Position numbers and translations under genes: made by a program. A stretch of 64,000 bases of DNA from Myxococcus fulvus (GTDB lineage: Bacteria > Myxococcota > Myxococcia > Myxococcales > Myxococcaceae), in the NCBI RefSeq assembly GCF_900111765.1, contig NZ_FOIB01000005.1:186001-250000 (forward strand), written 5' to 3'. Shown piece by piece: positions 1 through 9,225 of the stretch (the stretch's first letter is position 1; each line of letters begins with the position of its first letter). The notes below the pieces were generated by a model. It was not told the origin of the DNA and ran no database searches. It saw only the letters and a list, made by a program, of their open reading frames with translations.

Positions 1-1
1 C

Positions 2-1780
2 CTCATCGCCGAGCCCGACCCCCACCGCGCCGCCAGCCTGCTCACCCTCGTCGCGGGGGAAGGGCTCGAGGGCGTCCTGGCCCGGGATGGCGCGGAGGCC
101 CAGGAAGTGGTCCGCCAGCGCAGCGCCCCTGCCCTGCTGCTCACGGACCTGGCCTTGCCGCGCGTGGATGGCTTCACGTTGCTGTCGTGGCTGCGCGAGC
201 GACAGGACGCGGGCGGCACGCAGGTGGTGGTGGTGACGGCGTTCGACGAGCTGCGGGTGCGCGCGTGGCAGCTCAAGGAGGCGCTCGGCATCCACTCGTT
301 GCTCAGCCGACGCGCGCCGACGGAGACGGTGCGGGACACCGTGCGCCGGGTCCTCGCGGGACAGCGTCCCCTGCCCGCCACGCCCACGGAGAGCGGCCCC
401 GACGACGAGCACCAGCGGCTGGCGCACATCGACGCGCTGCATCTGGTGGACGACGGCCCTCCGGAGGCGGAGCTGCAGGAGCTCGTCACGGAGGTGGCGC
501 AGGCCTTCGGCGTGCCCGTGGCGTTGCTGACGTTGGTGCTGGGGGACAGGCAGTGGTTCAAGGCGCACGTGGGGCTGCCGCACGCGCTGGCGAGGGACCG
601 GGGCACGCCCCGCGACTGGGCCTTCTGTCACCACGTGGTGATGGGGCGCGAGTCGTTGGTCGTCCCGGACGCCACGCGGCACCCGGTGTTCAAGGACAAC
701 CCCCTGGTGCGCGACGGCATCGTCGGCAGCTACGCGGGCGCGCCGCTGGTGACGCCGAGCGGTGAGGTGCTGGGCACGCTGTGTGTCATCGACACGCGGC
801 CCCTGGTGCTCGGCACCGAGGACATGGCGGCGCTGCGGGAGCTGGCCCGGCGCGTGGCTGGGGACCTGGAGCTGAGGTCCCGGGCGAGGACGGAGGCGAG
901 GGATTGGAGCCGCTCGCGGCAGGAGCCCTCGCGCTCGGAGCTGGCCGCGCTGACGCAGGTGCGGGACGCGATCCAGGCGCTCGACGTGGCCACGCTGCTG
1001 GTGGCTCCGGGCCGACAGCCCTTCGCGGGCAACGCCGCGCTGGCGGAGCTGCTGGGGCTCTCGTTGGAGGGCATTCCCAAGCTGAGCTTCGACACCTTCC
1101 GGCAGCATGTCGCCAGCCTGACGGCGGACCCGACGGGGCACTCGCCGTTGCTCGACCTGGCGTCGGACACGTCGCGGGGGCTGCACCTGTCGCTGACACT
1201 GGAGCATCCACGTCCCCGTCGCATCCGGTGGGTGGCGCGGCCGTTCGCCATCCCGGGCGGCATGGCGCAGCTGCTGACGCTCTCGGAGCCAGGGGGCGTG
1301 TCTCCGCGAGACGAGCGCGAGCGGATGCTGCGAGTGGATGCGCTGACGGGACTGGCCACGCGGCGCACGGGAGAGGAGCGCCTGCTGCGCGAGATTGGCC
1401 GCTGCCGGAGGGACGGCGCGCCCTGCGGCGTGTTGCTGGTGGACCTGGTGGGGCTCGGTCGGCTCAACCTGCGGCACGGGTTCGACGCGGGCGACACGGC
1501 GCTGCGTGATGTGGCGCGACATCTGGAGCCGGTGGGCGCGCCCACGGGCTTCGCGGTGCGATGGGAGGGCGGCACGCTGCTGGTGGCCCTGCCGGGGTTG
1601 GACGCGGGTGCCACCGAGGCGCTGCGGGAGCACCTGCTCTCCGAGCTGGAGACGTTCGAGGTCCACACCGTCGCCGTGGCGGTGGAGGGTGAAGAGGACC
1701 CGGGGCAGATGCTCGCCAGGGCCCATGCGGCGCTTGCGCGGGTGAAGGCGGAGCATCGCGCCCGGAGCACCGCGGGCTGA
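2..1780 (+). CDS. REC-GAF-PAS-degenerate GGDEF signalling protein (5' end outside window)
   Basis: The frame is open from base 2, so the true start lies upstream of the window. Visible domains in order: a response-regulator receiver domain with the phospho-acceptor region TDLALPRVDG (about 120-150) and, where REC domains usually carry a conserved Lys, LLSRRAP; a GAF domain (about 450-830) of the type with FCHHVV, VPDA and LGTLCVID motifs; a PAS-like segment (about 950-1290); and a C-terminal GGDEF-fold domain starting RVDALTGLATRR (about 1330-1740). The GGDEF signature is replaced by RWEGGTLLV, so diguanylate cyclase activity is unlikely and a sensory or regulatory role is more plausible. This is a one-component-like or phosphorelay output protein with no recognisable DNA-binding domain. 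The upstream partner cannot be seen. Family assignment is from motifs by eye. Confidence 0.8.
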   Translation, partial: LIAEPDPHRAASLLTLVAGEGLEGVLARDGAEAQEVVRQRSAPALLLTDLALPRVDGFTLLSWLRERQDAGGTQVVVVTAFDELRVRAWQLKEALGIHSLLSRRAPTETVRDTVRRVLAGQRPLPATPTESGPDDEHQRLAHIDALHLVDDGPPEAELQELVTEVAQAFGVPVALLTLVLGDRQWFKAHVGLPHALARDRGTPRDWAFCHHVVMGRESLVVPDATRHPVFKDNPLVRDGIVGSYAGAPLVTPSGEVLGTLCVIDTRPLVLGTEDMAALRELARRVAGDLELRSRARTEARDWSRSRQEPSRSELAALTQVRDAIQALDVATLLVAPGRQPFAGNAALAELLGLSLEGIPKLSFDTFRQHVASLTADPTGHSPLLDLASDTSRGLHLSLTLEHPRPRRIRWVARPFAIPGGMAQLLTLSEPGGVSPRDERERMLRVDALTGLATRRTGEERLLREIGRCRRDGAPCGVLLVDLVGLGRLNLRHGFDAGDTALRDVARHLEPVGAPTGFAVRWEGGTLLVALPGLDAGATEALREHLLSELETFEVHTVAVAVEGEEDPGQMLARAHAALARVKAEHRARSTAG

Positions 1781-1800
1781 ACGGTGTAGAACAGGGACTC

Positions 1801-2403
1801 ATGGCCCTGTCCTCCGTGCCCGACCGGCTGCGCTTGCCTCTGAGCTTCGACGTGAGCCGTCTCCAGGAGGAGCTGGCGCGCGTGCCCGCGGAGGCATGGG
1901 TGCCGCACTTCAACACCCGCTTCTACGAGGGCGAGTGGAGCGGCGTCCCGCTGCGCTCGGTGGGAGGGATGGAGGGGCGCATCTACCCCGACCCCACGGC
2001 GCGGCAGGCGTACGCGGACACGCCGTTGCTCGGGCGTCACCCCGCGTTCCGGGAGGCGCTCGCGGCTTTCCAGTGTCCCATCGGCTCGGCGCGGCTGTTG
2101 AAGCTCGCGGCCCGCGCGAACATCCGCGAGCACACGGACTACAACCTGGCGTTCGAGGATGGCGAGGTGCGCATCCATGTTCCCATCGTCACGCATCCGG
2201 AGGTGAGCTTCGTGCTCTCGGGCCGGCGCGTGGACATGCGGCCCGGGGAGTGCTGGTACCTGAACTTCAACCTGCCCCACCGCGTGGACAACTCCGGGGA
2301 CACGGACCGCGTGCACCTGGTGCTCGACTGCGTGGTGGATGATTGGCTGCGGGACGTCTTCGCGAGGGCCACGGCAGCGGAAGGCGGCGTCCGTGTCGCT
2401 TGA
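1801..2403 (+). CDS. Aspartyl/asparaginyl beta-hydroxylase-like Fe(II)/2OG dioxygenase
   Basis: This 200-residue protein has the double-stranded beta-helix signature of the Asp/Asn hydroxylase (AspH) family. It has a metal-binding HxD pair (H111, D113 in EHTDY), a distal metal His (H160 in NLPHRVDN), and a basic residue about ten positions later (R170) that could bind 2-oxoglutarate. The family hydroxylates Asp/Asn side chains of peptides, or free or carrier-bound amino acids. It sits at the head of a three-gene overlapping cluster: its stop overlaps the next gene's GTG start by 11 bp, and that gene overlaps the sulfotransferase-like gene. Joint modification of a peptide substrate is therefore possible, but this is inference. 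The start is the ATG 20 bases after the upstream stop. Confidence 0.8.
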   Translation: MALSSVPDRLRLPLSFDVSRLQEELARVPAEAWVPHFNTRFYEGEWSGVPLRSVGGMEGRIYPDPTARQAYADTPLLGRHPAFREALAAFQCPIGSARLLKLAARANIREHTDYNLAFEDGEVRIHVPIVTHPEVSFVLSGRRVDMRPGECWYLNFNLPHRVDNSGDTDRVHLVLDCVVDDWLRDVFARATAAEGGVRVA

Positions 2404-2599
2404 GGACTTCGAGCGCTTCCGTGTGCGGGTGCTGGAGGACGGGGTGCTCCAGGAAGAGTTGCGCGGACCGAAGGACGTGCCGGGGTTCATCGCGCTCGCC
2501 ATCCGGTTGGGTGCGGAGCGGGGCTGTCACTTCACGGAGGCGGAGCTTCGCGAGCTGATTCGCGAGGAGCGCAAGCGGTGGCTCGGGACGTGGGTATGA
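2393..2599 (+). CDS. Small Nif11-domain protein
   Basis: This 68-residue protein starts at a GTG with an AAGGCGG-like ribosome-binding site 5 bases upstream. It overlaps the end of the hydroxylase gene by 11 bp. The sequence (SLEDFERFRVRVLEDG... IALAIRLGAERGCHFTEAEL) fits the Nif11 domain, found in small proteins of unknown role and as the leader part of some RiPP precursors. No Gly-Gly cleavage site and no separate core peptide follow, so the whole protein is essentially the domain. Its stop overlaps the ATG of the sulfotransferase-like gene (ATGA). It may act as a recognition adaptor or be the substrate of its two enzymatic neighbours; neither is shown by sequence. Confidence 0.65.
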   Translation: MSLEDFERFRVRVLEDGVLQEELRGPKDVPGFIALAIRLGAERGCHFTEAELRELIREERKRWLGTWV

Positions 2600-3585
2600 G
2601 CCCGAGGCTGGATGGGTGGATACCGGCGCGGCTGCAGGTCGAGGGTGAGCAGCCGTGGGTCGACTGGTGTCATCTGGGGAGCCAGCGCTTCACGGACCCG
2701 TTCTTCGACGAGACGCTGGAGCGCAGGCTGCGGCATCCGTTCCCCCTGCTCTTCCGACATCGGACGTTGATGCAGACGCTGGTGGAAAGACAGACGTCGC
2801 ACCCGGGGTTGCCGGTGCGAGGCCTCGTGTTCCACATGTCCCGCTGTGGGTCCACGCTGCTCGCGCAATTGCTGGCGTCTTTGCCCCGCCACATCGTCCT
2901 GTCCGAGGCAGCGCCCGTGGACACGGTGCTGCGCATCCATTCTCGACTCCCGTGGGTGGATGAGGCGCGGCGAATCGAGTGGCTGCGCGCGGTGGTGGCC
3001 GGACTGGGGCAGAAGAGGAACCCCGAGGAACAGGCGGTGTTCCTCAAGCTGGATGCGTGGCATGTGCTGGAGCTGCCGTTGCTCGAGCGGGCGTTTCCCG
3101 GGGTGCCGTGGCTGTTCTCGTATCGGGACCCGGTGGAGGTCATGGCCTCGCATCAGAAGCATCGCGGCGCGCACATGCTTCCGGGGGTGTTGGAGCCCGC
3201 GCGCGTGGGGCTCGGCGCGGAGCAGTTGTCCGAGCTGTCATTGGAGGAGTACGGCGCACGGGTCCTCGCGCGGCTGTGCGAGGCGGGGCTGGAAGGCTAT
3301 CGCGCGCGGAAGTCACCCGCGTTGTTGCTGAACCACCGGGGGCTCCAGGACACCGCGGTGTCCCGGCTCGTGGAGCTGTTCGGCTTGGAGCCGAACGCCG
3401 CCGAGTCGGAACTGCTGGCACAGGCAGCGGACCGTGACGCGAAGAACCCCGTGCTCCAGTTCGAGGACGACTCGAAGCAGAAGGCCGAGGCCGTCAGCGA
3501 GGCCTCACGCAAGCTGGCCGAGAAGTGGGTGCGGCCCGTGTACGAGGCGCTGGAGGCAGAGCGACTGCGGGCTGAGCCTCAGTAG
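2596..3585 (+). CDS. Sulfotransferase-family protein
   Basis: A protein of about 329 residues with the sulfotransferase/P-loop pattern. The 5'-phosphosulfate loop appears as FHMSRCGSTLLAQLL and the 3'-phosphate region as FSYRDPVEVMAS. Such proteins transfer sulfate from PAPS to hydroxyl or amine acceptors, although many bacterial members are unproven. The ATG at 2596 forms an ATGA overlap with the Nif11 gene stop, which suggests translational coupling. A GTG at 2578 would add six residues and is the alternative start. Clustering with an Asp/Asn hydroxylase and a Nif11 protein suggests that a hydroxylated residue could be the sulfation site (inference). Confidence 0.75.
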   Translation: MSPRLDGWIPARLQVEGEQPWVDWCHLGSQRFTDPFFDETLERRLRHPFPLLFRHRTLMQTLVERQTSHPGLPVRGLVFHMSRCGSTLLAQLLASLPRHIVLSEAAPVDTVLRIHSRLPWVDEARRIEWLRAVVAGLGQKRNPEEQAVFLKLDAWHVLELPLLERAFPGVPWLFSYRDPVEVMASHQKHRGAHMLPGVLEPARVGLGAEQLSELSLEEYGARVLARLCEAGLEGYRARKSPALLLNHRGLQDTAVSRLVELFGLEPNAAESELLAQAADRDAKNPVLQFEDDSKQKAEAVSEASRKLAEKWVRPVYEALEAERLRAEPQ

Positions 3586-4022
3586 AGCGAGGAGTTTGTA
3601 GAACGCGACGAACACGGCCTTGCTGGCGTGGGCCGGTCAGAAGACGGGTGATTCCCGGTGCGCTGCCCTGGAGAGAATCATTGTCGGCAGCATGCGCGGA
3701 AAGACATATCATCCCACCCTGAAGCAAGAGGATGGGGAGCCAGGACGAGGGTCGCCACGCTCCATCATGGTTGTACTTTGCAGCTCCAAGAGAGATTCGG
3801 TTTTTCCGGCGTTCAGCGGAGCACCGACTGAGCTTGCGGGCCATGGGCTGGCGCGTGCGGGCACACAACGACAACACAAGAATCCTCCACTCGAGTCCGA
3901 ACAACGCCGGCACCCACAATTCACTGGCAGCATGTCTATCCATATGACAGAAGCCTCCCGACTTCCTTGCCAGGACGAGAGGACCATCCGGTCCCGTCTG
4001 ACAATGGAGGGGGGAGAACACC
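3586..4022 (+). other. 437-bp intergenic region, no gene supported
   Basis: The region between the sulfotransferase-like gene and the metalloprotease gene has lower GC than its surroundings. Its open frames have no recognisable domains and overlap the next gene in the wrong frame. It ends with a good ribosome-binding site (GGAGGGGGG, about 4005-4013) for the ATG at 4023. A promoter for the protease is expected here, but I cannot place it. Confidence 0.5.
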
Positions 4023-5510
4023 ATGCTGATGCGAATTGCGGCCCGCCGCGGTGGAGTGCTGCTCGCGGCCTTGGGATTGGGGGCGATGGTCGGATGTGGG
4101 AATGGCACGCAGACGACGGGGCCCGGGGAGGAGATGGTCAACAGCGAGGCCGAGCTCTACGTCGCCTCCACTCGGCTGTGGCGACCGATGAGCATCCCCG
4201 TGTGCTGGGAGAACCCGGGGGCGAATGACGCCACCCAGCGCCAGTGGGTGCGAAACGCGGTGGAGCGGACGTGGGCGACCCGCTCCGGTGTCCGCTTCAC
4301 CGGCTGGGGCACCTGCGCCGCGGGAGCCATGGGCATCCGGCTCAACATCAGCGACGTCGGCCCGCATGCGAAGGGGCTGGGGAACTCGATCAACGGCGTC
4401 GCCGCGGGCGTGGTGCTGAACTTCACGTTCAACAACTGGGGTCAGAACTGCCAGAACACGCGCCAGTACTGCATCGAGACCATCGCCGTGCATGAGTTCG
4501 GCCACGCCCTGGGCTACGCCCACGAGCACAACCGCGCGGACACGCCGGCCTCCTGCACCGAGCCTCCGCAGGGCGGCAATGGCGACCAGACCATCGGCGC
4601 ATGGGACCTGGCCTCGGTGATGAACTACTGCAATCCCCAGTGGGCGGGAGACGGCAACCTCAGCGTCACGGACCAGGTGGGCGCGCAGCAGACCTACGGC
4701 ATTCCCTGGGAGTCGCTGGGGGGCAACCTCACCTCCGGGCCCGCTGTGGCCGCACGCGGCACGAACCGGCTGGACGTGTTCGCTCGCGGCACGGACAACC
4801 AGCTGTGGCAGGCGTACTGGACCGGGACCGGGTGGTTCTCCTGGTTCCCGCTCGGTGGGACGTTGACGTCGGACCCGGTGGCGGTGAGCCGTGACTCCAC
4901 CCGCATCGACGTGTTCGCCAAGGGCGCGGACAACGCCATCCACCAGACGTCCTGGACCGGGACGACGTGGACGGCCTGGTCGTCACTGGGTGGCAGCTTC
5001 GCCTCGGGGCCCGCCGTGTCCTCGTGGGGCGCGAACCGGCTGGACGTGTTCGCCCGTGGCACCGACAACCAGGTGTGGCAGTCCTACTGGACCGGCTCCA
5101 CGTGGAGCGCCTGGTTCTCGCTCGGCGGCACGATTGCATCGGACCCGGCGGCGGTGAGCTGGGGTTCCGGCCGCATCGACATTTTCGCCCGGGCCACGGA
5201 CAACACCATCGTGCAGAAGTATTGGAACGGGACCACGTGGGTGGGGTGGTCGTCCCTGGGTGGCAACTTCATCTCGTCGCCCACGGTCGTCTCCCGAGGG
5301 GCGAACCTGCTGGATGTGTTCGCCCGGACCGCGGACAACGCGCTGTGGAGCAACACCTGGAATGGCGCGAGCTGGAGCGGCTGGACGTGGCTCGGCGGTG
5401 AGCTGGCCTCCGCGCCGGAGGGCGTGAGCAAGGCGTCGGGCCACATGGATGTCTTCTACATCGCCGCGGATGGAAGCCTGCGGCACTCCTGGTACCGGAG
5501 CGGGTGGTAG
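4023..5510 (+). CDS. Secreted zinc metalloprotease lipoprotein with C-terminal PLL/DUF346-like propeller
   Basis: A 495-residue protein with an N-terminal lipoprotein signal (hydrophobic segment, then lipobox AMVGC). The protease domain carries [11 protein letters not shown] (H157, E158, H161, H167), the HExxHxxGxxH zinc motif of metzincins, followed by a Met-turn-like SVMNYC. From about residue 230 to the end there are five or more repeats of about 47 residues of the type LGG...S.P.....[20 protein letters not shown]. These resemble the PLL/DUF346 beta-propeller lectin fold known from Photorhabdus. The protein is probably exported and membrane-anchored or released, with the propeller targeting the protease to glycans. 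Such enzymes fit a predatory soil bacterium. The substrate is unknown. Confidence 0.85.
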   Translation: MLMRIAARRGGVLLAALGLGAMVGCGNGTQTTGPGEEMVNSEAELYVASTRLWRPMSIPVCWENPGANDATQRQWVRNAVERTWATRSGVRFTGWGTCAAGAMGIRLNISDVGPHAKGLGNSINGVAAGVVLNFTFNNWGQNCQNTRQYCIETIAVHEFGHALGYAHEHNRADTPASCTEPPQGGNGDQTIGAWDLASVMNYCNPQWAGDGNLSVTDQVGAQQTYGIPWESLGGNLTSGPAVAARGTNRLDVFARGTDNQLWQAYWTGTGWFSWFPLGGTLTSDPVAVSRDSTRIDVFAKGADNAIHQTSWTGTTWTAWSSLGGSFASGPAVSSWGANRLDVFARGTDNQVWQSYWTGSTWSAWFSLGGTIASDPAAVSWGSGRIDIFARATDNTIVQKYWNGTTWVGWSSLGGNFISSPTVVSRGANLLDVFARTADNALWSNTWNGASWSGWTWLGGELASAPEGVSKASGHMDVFYIAADGSLRHSWYRSGW

Positions 5511-5567
5511 GTCGACGACCGTGTGTCCATGACATAGCGTGGTCTCCCCTCACCCGGGAGACCGCGC

Positions 5568-6317
5568 ATGGCAGACACGAACGAGTCGCTCGGCCTCGCC
5601 GCGTATTCGACGTTCGCGGAGCGGTACGCGACCTTCGCCCAGACGAAGCCACACAACGCGCTCTATGAACGGCCGGCGACGATGGCGCTGCTCGGGGAGG
5701 TCGCCGGGCTGCGCGTGCTCGACGCCGGCTGTGGACCGGGCTTCTGCAGCGAGAAGTTCGCGCGCGGTGGCGCCACCGTGCATGCCTTCGACGTGACGCC
5801 GGAGATGATTCCCCTCGCCCGCGAGCGCTGCGCGGGCCTCCCGGTGGAAGTGAGGACAGGAGACCTGTCCGCGCCGCTCGACTGGCTGGCCTCGGAGTCC
5901 TTCGACCGGATCATCTGCTCGCTCGCGCTCGACTACGTGCGCCACCTGGCCCCGGTGTTCGGCGAGTTCCGCCGCGTCGCGCGGCCCGGCGCGCTGCTCG
6001 TGTTCTCCATGGGCCACCCGATGCGCGACTGGAACGACGTGCGCTGTCGCGGCGACGGGACCTACTTCGACACCACGCGCTTCGGGATGTACTGGTCCGG
6101 CTTCGGAGAACCCAAGCCCTACGTGCAGGGCTATCGTCGCCCGCTCGCGGACATCCTGAACGCGCTGGCGGAGACAGGCTGGATGCTCGACCGGGTCGTC
6201 GAGCCCAAACCGCACGACGACATGAAGGTCGCGGACCCCCGCCTGTTCGAGGAGCTGTCACAGGCCCCTGGCTTCATCTGCATCCGAGCCCGTTGCCTCC
6301 CCGGGGTGACGACATGA
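5568..6317 (+). CDS. Class I SAM-dependent methyltransferase
   Basis: A 249-residue protein with SAM-binding motif I LDAGCGPGFCSEKFA, the acidic end of strand 2 (HAFDVTPEM), and the post-motif FDRIICSLALDYV...FRRVARPGALLVFSMGHP. This is the UbiE/Ubie11-like small-molecule methyltransferase fold. The ATG at 5568 follows a GGGAGA-like ribosome-binding site. Its stop overlaps the start of the next small membrane-protein gene (ATGA at 6314), so the two are co-translated. The substrate cannot be deduced. Confidence 0.85.
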   Translation: MADTNESLGLAAYSTFAERYATFAQTKPHNALYERPATMALLGEVAGLRVLDAGCGPGFCSEKFARGGATVHAFDVTPEMIPLARERCAGLPVEVRTGDLSAPLDWLASESFDRIICSLALDYVRHLAPVFGEFRRVARPGALLVFSMGHPMRDWNDVRCRGDGTYFDTTRFGMYWSGFGEPKPYVQGYRRPLADILNALAETGWMLDRVVEPKPHDDMKVADPRLFEELSQAPGFICIRARCLPGVTT

Positions 6318-6652
6318 AGGCCTGGCTGGGTCTGCTGCTCATCGCGCTGGGCCTCGTGGCTGGCTGGTGGTGGTGGTTCGAGAGCGCGCGGCGCTGCGAC
6401 GCCGTGGACCAACAATCCCAGGCCTTGCTGAGCCAAGGGCAGGAGTTGTCGGCGCTGGCGCTCATCGATGACGTGGACGCGCACAGCCACTGCGGCCGCT
6501 TCACGTCGGGCGATGCACCGCCCCAGTACACCACCCTCCGGGTCTGCATCGAGCGGCTGCTCGGTGGGAGCCAGCGCGCCGAGCTCCTGCGGAGCCTGGA
6601 CGAGGCTCGCGGCCCCATGTTGAGGGAGCTCGCGAAGTCCGTTCCACACTGA
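6314..6652 (+). CDS. Small single-pass membrane protein, function unknown
   Basis: A 112-residue protein. I chose the ATG at 6314 because it overlaps the methyltransferase stop as ATGA. Residues 1-20 form one hydrophobic segment (MKAWLGLLLIALGLVAGW), followed by WWWF and a soluble domain with two conserved-looking cysteines (RRCDAV, RVCIERL). It resembles a signal-anchored periplasmic-facing protein. I recognise no family. Coupling to the methyltransferase is positional only. Confidence 0.6.
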   Translation: MKAWLGLLLIALGLVAGWWWWFESARRCDAVDQQSQALLSQGQELSALALIDDVDAHSHCGRFTSGDAPPQYTTLRVCIERLLGGSQRAELLRSLDEARGPMLRELAKSVPH

Positions 6653-6696
6653 CCCCGTGCGACAGGAGCGCGGGAGACCGGAGCATCACCGCGCCC

Positions 6697-7566
6697 TCAC
6701 ACGTTGCCCCAGTCCGCTGGCGGCGGGCCCAGGATCCTGCTCCTGATGCGGTTCTCCCAGGCCAGATAGTTGAGGACCAGGCCGGGTGCGGGTCTCTTCT
6801 TGAACCACGGCTCGGTCTTGAGGCGGCTGAACATGGTGTCTTCCGCCTTGACGGGGTTGAAGTACTTGTCCGCCGACTCCCTCAGGACTTTCGAATACGG
6901 ATTGTGCTTCGGGTCATATCCATTCCTCGGCGTGGGCCTCGCGTTCCTGTGGAGGTCGATATGCCTCCTGAAGCTGTGTTTCTCCTGTCGGGTCTTGCCC
7001 TCCAGGTAATGGATGAAGCTGTTGTGCTGGAGGAGGGAGTCTTGGGCGCCTTGACCTTCGTCGTAGAACTCGAGCTTGTTGCTCGTGTAACAAAACAGCT
7101 TCCCGGGATGCCCTGACCCCGCTCCCAGGATCACGACATTCATCCGAGGCGCGGCGTGAGGCCCTCCGTAGATCGAGACACCGCGATCCAGGACCCTGTC
7201 GTCCGCCTCCAGCCTCTTCTCGATACCCACCACCAGCTTGGAGCGCCCCTCCACGGTCTCCTGGGTCTCCTCATCCGTGAATTTGTATTTGCCATTCACC
7301 AAGACCCGCACGGACATGCGGTGGGGGTTGCCCAGAAACGCGAAGATCTCATCCACGTATCCATTCACCCTGTTTTGAGGGTCCCCCGCCAGGATGCTGG
7401 TGTCGTAAGGAACATGCGCCAGCGCATACCGCGGAGTGTCCTGCCCATCGCGGTAATGAATGGCGAGGACCACGCACGTGCCCACACCCCCGGTCTTCAA
7501 CACGTCAGTGGTGGGTCCCAAGATGCCGACGAAGTTCATGGGGACATATTGAAAGGTCAGTGGCAT
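6697..7566 (-). CDS. CheD-like (deamidase-fold) protein with C-terminal extension
   Basis: About 289 residues from the ATG at 7566; a GTG at 7587 would add seven. The first ~150 residues follow the chemoreceptor glutamine deamidase CheD pattern: a Cys in GGVGTCVVLAIHYRD, a His 20 residues later in ALAHVPYD, then YVDEIFAFLG...VRVLVNGK, an IGxRN-like VVGIEKRLE, and a GG-containing strand YGGPHAAPRMNVVIL. CheD uses a Cys-His pair to deamidate glutamines. The last ~130 residues (basic, aromatic) match nothing I know. No chemotaxis genes are nearby, and the GC content is lower than in its neighbours. It could be a deamidating effector or a regulator. The assignment rests on a by-eye pattern. Confidence 0.5.
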   Translation of the reverse strand: MPLTFQYVPMNFVGILGPTTDVLKTGGVGTCVVLAIHYRDGQDTPRYALAHVPYDTSILAGDPQNRVNGYVDEIFAFLGNPHRMSVRVLVNGKYKFTDEETQETVEGRSKLVVGIEKRLEADDRVLDRGVSIYGGPHAAPRMNVVILGAGSGHPGKLFCYTSNKLEFYDEGQGAQDSLLQHNSFIHYLEGKTRQEKHSFRRHIDLHRNARPTPRNGYDPKHNPYSKVLRESADKYFNPVKAEDTMFSRLKTEPWFKKRPAPGLVLNYLAWENRIRSRILGPPPADWGNV

Positions 7567-7608
7567 AGGAGCCGTGCAGGTTAGCACGCGCGCGCTGCCC
7601 GCCCAGCC

Positions 7609-8574
7609 TCACCACCGGGCTGACTCGCCCGACAGCGCCGACATCGCCAGCCGCGCCATGAAGGACTCGACCTGCTCTCGGTTCGGCAACCCCGAGAGCG
7701 CCCCCAGTCGCATCGTGGCCAGGGCCGACGTGGCGTGCGCGAAGCGGGCCGCGTCGGATAAAGAGCGCCGCTCACCCAATGCCACACATAGGGCCGCGGA
7801 GAAGGCATCCCCCGCCCCCGTGGTATCCACCCAGTCCACGGGGAGATTGGGCAACCACAGCTCCCCCTCGGACCCGAGGAGCAGGTTGCCCTGCGGCGCG
7901 GCGACCACCGCGGAGCCGACGCCCCGACGCAACAGGTTCTCCGCCGCCTGACGCGCGGATGCGCGGTCCACCACCTCGACGCCCGTCAGCACCTCCGCCT
8001 CCAGGTCATTGAGCCGGATGACATGCACCGCCTCGAGCAGCTCCTCGGGCAGCGCCGTGGGCGGCGCCGGGTCCAACACCACATGCGTCCCCGCGGCCCG
8101 CGCGACATGGACCGCCGCGACGACGACCTCGAGCGGCACCTCCAGTTGCACCAGCAGGACATCCGCTCGGGAGATTCGCTCCTCGGCGGCGAGCACGTCG
8201 GGGACTCGCATCCGTCGGTTGGCGCCTTCCGCGGACAGGCTCTGCCGGTGCCCGGATTCATCCACCATCTCCAGCACGACGCCCGTGCTCGCGCCCGGGT
8301 CCCTGGTCACGGCGAGCGTGTCCACGCCCTCGCCCTCCAGCTGCTCCAGGAGCCCGAGCCCCCGGGCATCCGCGCCCACCCGCCCCACCAGCGTCGCCCG
8401 GGCCCCCAGGCGCGCGGCGGCCACGGACGCGTTGGCGCCCTTTCCTCCCAGGCTCTCCAGGAACAGATGCCCCTCCACGTTCTGCCCCTGCCTCGGGAGC
8501 CGAGGCCCCTGGACCAGGAAGTCCGTGCTGATTCCACCGACCACCAGGATGTCCGCCTGTCGACGCGCAGCCAT
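7609..8574 (-). CDS. PfkB-family sugar kinase, ribokinase-like
   Basis: About 321 residues from the ATG at 8574 (MAARRQADILVVGG); upstream in-frame starts exist but precede the conserved N-terminus. PfkB signature 1 is visible as GGKGANASVAAARLG, and signature 2 as DTTGAGDAFSAAL with the catalytic Asp and GAGD anion hole. The family phosphorylates ribose or other sugars and nucleosides using ATP. Length and motif spacing are normal for ribokinase. No sugar transporter or lyase is adjacent, so the substrate is uncertain. Confidence 0.85.
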   Translation of the reverse strand: MAARRQADILVVGGISTDFLVQGPRLPRQGQNVEGHLFLESLGGKGANASVAAARLGARATLVGRVGADARGLGLLEQLEGEGVDTLAVTRDPGASTGVVLEMVDESGHRQSLSAEGANRRMRVPDVLAAEERISRADVLLVQLEVPLEVVVAAVHVARAAGTHVVLDPAPPTALPEELLEAVHVIRLNDLEAEVLTGVEVVDRASARQAAENLLRRGVGSAVVAAPQGNLLLGSEGELWLPNLPVDWVDTTGAGDAFSAALCVALGERRSLSDAARFAHATSALATMRLGALSGLPNREQVESFMARLAMSALSGESARW

Positions 8575-8836
8575 GACCGTCGTCCCCCTCCCCAGCCCAC
8601 CGTCCGATGCCGCGACTCGCGCGAGCACGCCGAGCACGAAGCCTCATCAAGCTAGGCATCACCGGGACTCGGCACGGCGGACGGCCACACGTGCCACCGC
8701 CGCGCCGGCCTCCCGCATCGCGTGGACCCTGACGGCAGGGCCAGGGCCCGTGGAGCTCGGAGCGCGACCATCGAAGAGACAATCTTCCAGGTGGAGGCAT
8801 CGCATTCCGCGGCCCCGCTACGAACAGGAACTTCAA

Positions 8837-9079
8837 ATGGACCCAAGCAACATCGACCCGACGCTCGACTTCGACTGGAAGGCCGAGCTGCTCGAGGAGC
8901 ACGCCGCCAAGGCCACGAGCGAGGAGCAACTCACCGAGCGCACCTGGCGCTTCGCCAACCACCTCATCGAGACCCACGGCCACTACCCGAGCTGGGCCTA
9001 CGAGGAGGCGGAGTACCGAATCGCGCGGCTCCGGATGCTCCTGCGGCACCTGGAGTCGCGCCGCCAGACCCCACACTGA
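8837..9079 (+). CDS. 80-residue conserved-looking small protein, unknown function
   Basis: The ORF has an ATG at 8837 preceded by an ACAGGAAC ribosome-binding region. The product is acidic at its N-terminus (DPTLDFDWKAELLEEH) and predicted mainly helical, with a basic C-terminus (YRIARLRMLLRHLESRR). I recognise no family. It lies between the divergent kinase gene and the aib operon without coupling to either. The codon pattern agrees with the coding frame, which supports a real gene. Confidence 0.55.
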   Translation: MDPSNIDPTLDFDWKAELLEEHAAKATSEEQLTERTWRFANHLIETHGHYPSWAYEEAEYRIARLRMLLRHLESRRQTPH

Positions 9080-9225
9080 GCCGACGCTGGCCCCGGGAGA
9101 CCTGGGCCAGCCTCCCCCGCCGAACAGGGCCACCCGCCCTCCCCGAAGTCCCAGCGCTCCCCCAACCCCCTGAAACTCCTCACCCTTCGACGTGCGGGGT
9201 CCACGAACCCCGGCTCACGAGCGCG

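Noticed and set aside
730..2502. Long minus-strand frame of ~590 codons opposite the first genes
   Set aside because: Product is Arg/Ser/His-rich with no domains. It is a shadow of the high-GC plus-strand genes, which have clear families.
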